Program-made: the position numbers and the translations under genes
The notes under the pieces: model-generated
Told to the model about the DNA's origin: nothing
The model's database searches: none
The model's input: only the letters and a program-made list of their open reading frames with translations
Origin: Plicaturopsis crispa FD-325 SS-3
Taxonomy: Eukaryota > Basidiomycota > Agaricomycetes > Amylocorticiales > Amylocorticiaceae
DNA length: 64,000 nt
Assembly: GCA_000827205.1 (NCBI GenBank)
Contig: KN832568.1
Coordinates: 3,040 to 67,039, forward strand
Direction of reading: 5' to 3'
Shown: positions 58,864 through 64,000 of the stretch, piece by piece
Numbering within the stretch: position 1 is the first letter of the stretch
How the letters are laid out: each line of letters opens with the position of its first letter

Positions 58864-60070
58864 ATGTCCTGCAGCATATGTCTTCTCCCGTTCACGCCAG
58901 CTCCGGGGTCGACGTGCCCCAGACCGCCCCCGCGGGGCATCCTCGACACCAAACAGTACACGTATTTCCAGTATGCGATCGGCCTTGGATCCAGGATTGG
59001 TGGCGTCGTTAGCCCGTTTGAATACCTAGGTGCGCATGCAAATGTTTCCATTCACGAGGACGTCGTTTGACTCGTCGGGTGGCACAGATGGCAACAATTT
59101 CCGCAACACGTCCTCCAACCTGATGATAATGATGTGCGTCTGGGAGTCTAGCGGGGGGACCGATTTCATGTGCCACGCCGCCTGTGCCAAGATGGTGCGC
59201 CACGCCTTGGGCATGGAGGGCGACGACTTCGAGACGCTGGTCGAGATCGCGGGTTTGGAGAAAGTGTTGGGGCGTCCGATGGGTGGTGCGAAGGCTGGGT
59301 GGCTTCCGGATATCCGGTACAAAGAGCTGGGCACTCCACATGTCGATATGGCGAAGTATTGGGAAACTGGAGATGAGCCTGGAGGGAACATGTTCCGTTG
59401 GAAAGCATTCAAAGACGACGGCTTCGAGTGGATGTTCAACAGGCCAGATATGTACGTCCATCCACAACGGATTCGCTCGCCGCGTGTCTTGACAATGGTT
59501 TGATCCTCTAGGTTCCCGAAATTCAAAGGCGTCTCCGAAAAGCGCAAGAAGTCCATCGGCGAGCCTAAGCAGCCCACGAGCGACATTATCACAACGCAAC
59601 CGCTGGACGTCATCCAAATCCTCCTACCCTACCTCTCGACGCCTTCCTACATGGCACTCACCTCGACGTGCCGCATTCTGCGTAAATACGCGCTGTGCGA
59701 GTTCCAGCCGGAAGCCCGACGTCGCGTCCTCGAGCTCGGCTGGGCCGTGCCTCTGCGCTCCGAATACGAGAAGAACGCGAGCAAGGCGTTCATGGCCAGC
59801 GCGCGCATAGAGGAGTCGCCTGTGGACGCGGATTGGCTGCTTTACTTGTGCCATGTACACAAGACGGCGGCGATGCGCATGCGCCGGCGCGTTTGGGAGA
59901 TCAGCCAGGGCATCGCGAGAGTCTGGAAAGCGAAACGCCCCATGAGCGTGATAGCGGACACAGTCGGCGAGAACGGAGAGCTGGTCAAATCAGCGGAGAG
60001 GAGGAAATTGGAGAGCTCCGTGCAGCAGAGTTTGCTAATGTCGCAGATGCTGCCTCCACTTGGTGGCTAG
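58864..60070 (+). CDS. F-box-like protein, paralog B
   Basis: Three exons (58864-59029, 59088-59451, 59512-60070) give 362 residues. It has the same build as paralog A: MSCSICLLPFTPA, CVWESSGGTDFMCHAACAKM, GRPMGGAKAG, FRWKAFKDDGFEWMFNRPDM, then TTQPLDVIQILLPYLSTPSY and the following helix of an F-box-like domain. Exon 1 is exactly as long as in paralog A (166 nt) and both introns sit at the same codons in the same phase. Its C-terminus is longer, adding a charged stretch and ending SLLMSQMLPPLGG. A role as a substrate adaptor for ubiquitination is inference from the F-box-like segment. Confidence 0.78.
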
Positions 60071-60444
60071 CCCGCTGCATGTTTCCGTGTACGATGTGAC
60101 GATTGAGCCCCGTAAAAGGTATTCAGATAGTCTTGTAAATCCATAGGAAGTAGATCATGTGCATATACGCTTTAGCTTGGGGGATAAGGTCCAGGAGCAT
60201 GAAGTACGTTCCACGGTCGTCGTCGTCGTAGGTGTACGCTCCGTCGTCGTCGTCGTCGACGGAAGTGAGAAAACAAATTTTGTCGGCGCGTCGCATCCGT
60301 TCTTGGACCGAGTCCCGATCCGATCTCTTGAGTCCTTGCACTTTTACCGCTGCTTGCTGCTAAGTTATTATTCTAGCTGAACCTGGGGGACTCACGGTTC
60401 TCGGTGGTCATAACGGGACCGCTGTGCAGCGATACAATACAGCC
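60071..60444. other. Intergenic region with CGT triplet runs
   Basis: About 370 bp between paralog B and the NOM1 gene. Two short GTC/CGT triplet runs lie near 60214-60230 and 60243-60262. The right part must contain the NOM1 promoter. Confidence 0.45.
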
Positions 60445-63427
60445 ATGGCCCCTCGTCCCCGTCACGAACCCCTGCGGCCTTCCCTTCCGAAAGGTCTCCT
60501 GGAGGAACTCGATCATGCTGGTATTTTGCTGCCCAAGATCATCTGTAATCTAAATGTGCTGATAAGGAACACAGAAAATAACGCCCATGGCCGCAGAAAA
60601 GGTGGGCAATCCAACTCGTCGCGTAAGGAAGCGAGGAAACAGGAAAGGTTGGGCAAGAAACAGCGGAAGGCCGTGTTTTTCTCTGCTGCACCCACGGCCG
60701 CGAAACGCGTCGCTGAAGAGGAACACGCGGAATCTCCGAAGAGGAAGAGGGCAAAGGTAGCTCCGCCTGAGGCTACAGCACCTGTACCGCAGGCTCCATC
60801 TACAGCCGGAAAACGAAAACCTCAGACGCTCGAGACCTCTGCGAAGCAAATTACCACCAAGCCAAAGATTAAACACAGAACTGCCCTCGAAAAACTTGCG
60901 GGTCGCTCTGGATCTGGCACAAGTGCTCTCAAAGCTTCGCGAAGTCAACGTGACGTCGCGGAGGACTCATACATCGAGTATCTCGAGTCTAAGCTCGGAT
61001 ACAGCGGAGGGAAAGGGAAAAAGGGCGACGACGAGGACGGTCTTGATGGTGAATCTCTCTTCTCATCTTTTTGCTGTACAGAACTCACTAAACACGTCGT
61101 GCAGATTTATTGGACTTTACATCTACACTCGCACTCCCTCAATCTGAGGTACATGCGTCTATTTGCATCGCATCTATGCCTACTGACCGCGGATTTTACT
61201 GTACAGGAAGAGGAGTCTGATGTTCCTTCAGAGGACGAAGCGGAGTCCACCGTTAGCGATGACCCCATAGATGGCGCTCCAGCGGACGAATGGACCGGAT
61301 TCACTGAAGAGGCGGAAGAGAACTTGGAAACTCACTCTCCTGTCGCGCCGACTCGCTACGTTCCTCCGCATCTTCGAGACCGCCCCTCTGAGGTAGACGA
61401 CAAAGATTTGGAGACAATCGTCAAGTTGCGACGGCAGCTGAAAGGTCTCCTGAATCGGTTAGCATTCGTCCACATCCACTGGCTCGATGTGCTGATTCCT
61501 CTTTGTTAGGATGAGCGAACAAAACATGTCGAATATATTAGATTCCATCGAGGAAGTCTATCGAAAGCACAAACGGCACGGTAAGCTCTCAGTCAGAGAC
61601 TGCAGATTGACAGATGCTCATAAAGTTTTATGGCTAGACGTATCGTCGACATTGACAACGCTTATTATCGACGGCATATCTTCTCATTCGTCGCTGCTTG
61701 ATTCCTACGTCGTTCTTTACGCCGCTTTCGTGTCTAGCTTGCACAAAATCGTTGGGGTTGAATTCGGTTCGTTGAGCATTTTCACCACCGTCGCGTTCTA
61801 GGCTCACCCAGTCCACAGCGGCTTATTTTGTACAGCACGTCGTCTCTGCGTATGAACAGCATCACACCGCCGACCAAGCCACATCGGCGTCTACCTCGTC
61901 CCCGGATTCAAAATCCCAGGACGATCACGGCAAAGAATGTGCCAACCTCATTGTCCTCCTCTCGGAGCTCTACAACTTCCAGGTCATCTCCTCTGTGCTC
62001 ATCTTCGATGTCGTGCGCGAGCTGCTCAGCGGCCCGCTCGCAGAATCGGACGTCGAGCTGCTGCTGAAGATTGTGCGAGGTTCTGGTGCACAGCTCAGGA
62101 CTGACGACCCGTCCGCGTTAAAGGACATCATACAAACCATACAGACGAAGCTGGGGGAACAAGATGGGGCTCTCAGGTACGCTGTGCTATCCCTATAAAA
62201 TTCAGAAGTTAACCAAATAAATGGCCCTGGATAGCTCCCGCACCCGCTTCATGGTCGAGACCCTCACGAACCTGAAGAATAACAAAGTCAAGCAACGCGC
62301 GGGAGCGCAGAATCAGGGCGGTGAAGCGGTCGAGCGCATGAAGAAATTCCTCAGCGGCCTAACGAAGAAAAAACATGTGCTTGCGCACGAGCCTCTGCGG
62401 GTTTCGCTCGAGGATCTGCGGAAAGCAGGGGAGCGAGGCAAGTGGTGGCTAGTCGGCGCGGCCTGGGGCGGTGACCCGCTTGCAGAACGACAGGCCGAGA
62501 CGGACGCGAATGTGGCGTCTACTGCCAGTGGGAAGAAGGGCAAAGAAATGGACAGCGAGAATGCGCTATTGAAATTGGCGAGGAAACAGGGCATGAATAC
62601 GGATGTTCGGAGGAGCATCTTTGTGGTCTTGATGAGTAGCGATGTAAGTTTTCTTCAGTCAATGGTTGCTGCTGATCTGACAAGTCGACCGCAGGACTAT
62701 GTAGATGCCTGTGAGAGGCTGGGGCAACTCAACCTGACCGACGTCCAACAGCGCGAAATCATACGGGTCATCTTGCACTGCTGCGGCAACGTACGTTCTT
62801 TGGTCTACCTCGCAGCGGCCTCATTACTGATGAAAAGGCACTCTGCAGGAAAAGTCATACAATCCTTACTACACGCTGGTTGCTCAGCACCTGAGCCGCA
62901 CGTCGCACTCGTACAAAGTAACGCTGCAGTTCTGCCTCTGGGATTTCCTGCGCGATCTCGGCGAGACGGGTGTTGGCGGTGCAGAGGTGATCAAAAACCT
63001 CAAGGACGATCACGGCGGCGGTTTCGACGTGAAGAATATCAGCGCGACGCGGCTGCGGAACGTTGCGCGCGCGTACGCGTGGTGGATCGCTAAAGACGCG
63101 TGCACGCTGACGATCCTCAAGCCCGTCGACTTTACCGTACTCAAGCCGCAGACGCAGACGTTCCTCAGGGAGATGTTCGCCCAGATCTTCATCGCGAGCC
63201 AGGTATCCACGCCGCTTCTGGGCTCTATACCAACGACACGGAATAAAGGGCCACTCGAGGAGGTATTCATCAAGACTTCGAGGGTGGAGGGACTGGCGGC
63301 AGGGATTATATACTTCCTTTCGGAGACCTTCCGGGACGATGAGGAGAAATTGTTCAGATGGGCAAGCGGGGTAGCAAAGGAGACATTGCGGACTAGTATG
63401 GATGTTGTGCCGAGCATGGATCTTTGA
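60445..63427 (+). CDS. SGD1: Nucleolar MIF4G/MA3 protein NOM1/Sgd1
   Basis: Nine exons (60445-61048, 61105-61148, 61207-61457, 61510-61580, 61638-61766, 61819-62176, 62235-62643, 62695-62790, 62849-63427) encode 846 residues. This family works in small ribosomal subunit maturation in the nucleolus and recruits phosphatase or helicase partners. The N-terminus has a basic SRKEARKQERLGKKQRKAVF segment, then acidic stretches, then TRYVPPHLRD. A MIF4G domain follows (VKLRRQLKGLLNR, LHKIVGVEF, NLIVLLSELYNFQVISSVLI, KDIIQTIQTKL), and an MA3 domain (TDVRRSIFVVLMSSDDYVDA, QREIIRVILHCCGNEKSYNP, VTLQFCLWDFLRDLGE). All joins are in phase. The gene ends 64 bp from the convergent EFM4 gene. Confidence 0.9.
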
Positions 63428-63490
63428 GAGAAATTGCTCATGGGTGTGGATGATAGTAATCTTATTTCAATGTTTTTGTTAATGACATTT

Positions 63491-64000
63491 TTATGACAAC
63501 GGCTTTTGGAAGGCGACGCTAGAACATATACTACCGCTCTTTCCCCCGAAAGTGAATGTGGCATGCTGTATTCGAGAGCTAGAGGGAAGCAAATAAGAAT
63601 GACATCGAGCATTAGAATTTAGTACCACGAAGGCGAGACGCACTGGTAGACCAAACCTGTCTCGGGTGTCACAAACTTCGCCTTCAACTCTTCCTCTGTG
63701 AAATTACAAGCTGGAAAATGATGAGCTCAGAATGCGCACAACAGTAGCGGCCAACGCCAGAATGCTTACAAGTGATTAGGAAATGTCCACCAGGTTTTAG
63801 GAGCGGCGCAACGCGTCCTGGGTATTTATCCGCAGGCGAACGTCCATCTGCGCCTTTCGTGCCCAATGCAATCGCGTCGAATGTGCCTTTGTCCATCACG
63901 GCGTCCCACTCGCCCTGTCCTTGCATCCCAGGAAGTAACGGAGGGTCGTCCGATAGGAAATCGCTCGCGTTGAAGGATATCCGTTCTGCGCCGCGCGTGG
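63491..64000 (-). CDS. EFM4: EFM4-like protein-lysine methyltransferase (partial)
   Basis: Only the C-terminal part is in the window; the 5' end is cut off at the window edge. It should be an S-adenosylmethionine-dependent lysine methyltransferase acting on elongation factor 1A. Seen: RISFNASDFLSDDPPLLPGM, VMDKGTFDAIALG, LLKPGGHFLITS, then after an intron SCNFTEEELKAKF and, after a second intron, HSRIQHATFTFGGKSGS ending AFQKPLS. The last exon is required: the GTGCGT donor after TAC CA and the CTCTAG acceptor give YHSRI, matching the family C-terminus, whereas reading through stops early at SPSWY. Confidence 0.82.

Noticed and set aside
59009-59617. About 200-codon minus-strand frames opposite paralog B exon 2
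   Set aside because: They are antisense to a well-supported exon that is shared with paralog A, and they cross that gene's intron sites.

Overview
This window is nuclear DNA from a basidiomycete fungus, most likely an agaricomycete. The genes are closely packed on both strands and cut by many short introns of about 50-65 nt with GT..AG ends. Several families are typical of mushroom-forming fungi: DUF6589, HSPA12-like Hsp70, the large EF-hand protein family, MYND-finger proteins and serine-rich GPI proteins. Gene models here come from reading splice sites and family motifs by eye, so exon ends are inferred, not measured.

Layout. 1-1.98 kb: a fold-back MITE-like element, a C-rich gene-free stretch with degenerate repeats, and a run of hairpins ending in a T11 tract. 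1.98-4.7 kb (-): an intact-looking DUF6589 gene. 5.4-10.0 kb (+): an ERp38-type protein disulfide isomerase, a TDP2-like phosphodiesterase and a serine-rich GPI protein that appears to need a 2-nt exon. 11.1-16.4 kb: an intron-rich bacterial-type (GH13) alpha-amylase converging on an MFS sugar transporter. 17.2-20.3 kb: a coiled-coil protein and an unknown basidiomycete protein, head to head. 20.8-24.9 kb (-): a ferric reductase with a 1.65-kb intron filled by a degenerate satellite. 26.1-31.8 kb: a GNAT acetyltransferase, an unresolved stretch, and a large EF-hand protein. 32.5-40.1 kb: Mediator subunit MED19, an MFS transporter and a SUN-domain nuclear envelope protein. 40.4-47.8 kb: prolyl aminopeptidase, a Sec14-like protein, chaperonin CCT5 and a PP2A catalytic subunit. 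48.4-60.1 kb: a MYND protein, then two diverged F-box-like paralogs in inverted orientation around an HSPA12-like gene and a coiled-coil gene. 60.4-64 kb: the ribosome-biogenesis factor NOM1/Sgd1 and the partial methyltransferase EFM4.

Most genes are unlinked housekeeping genes; there is no operon or obvious secondary-metabolite cluster. The amylase and sugar transporter could act together in carbon use. The most unusual locus is the HSPA12-like gene at 51.4-56.3 kb. Its ATPase-like part of about 580 residues is followed in frame by a low-complexity tail of about 766 residues carrying roughly thirteen WG/GW tryptophan motifs, the pattern of Argonaute-binding platforms. I know of no such fusion. 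Other points of interest are exons of 2, 4, 13 and 14 nt, a PP2A gene whose last coding exon is only the stop codon, and the satellite-swollen intron.
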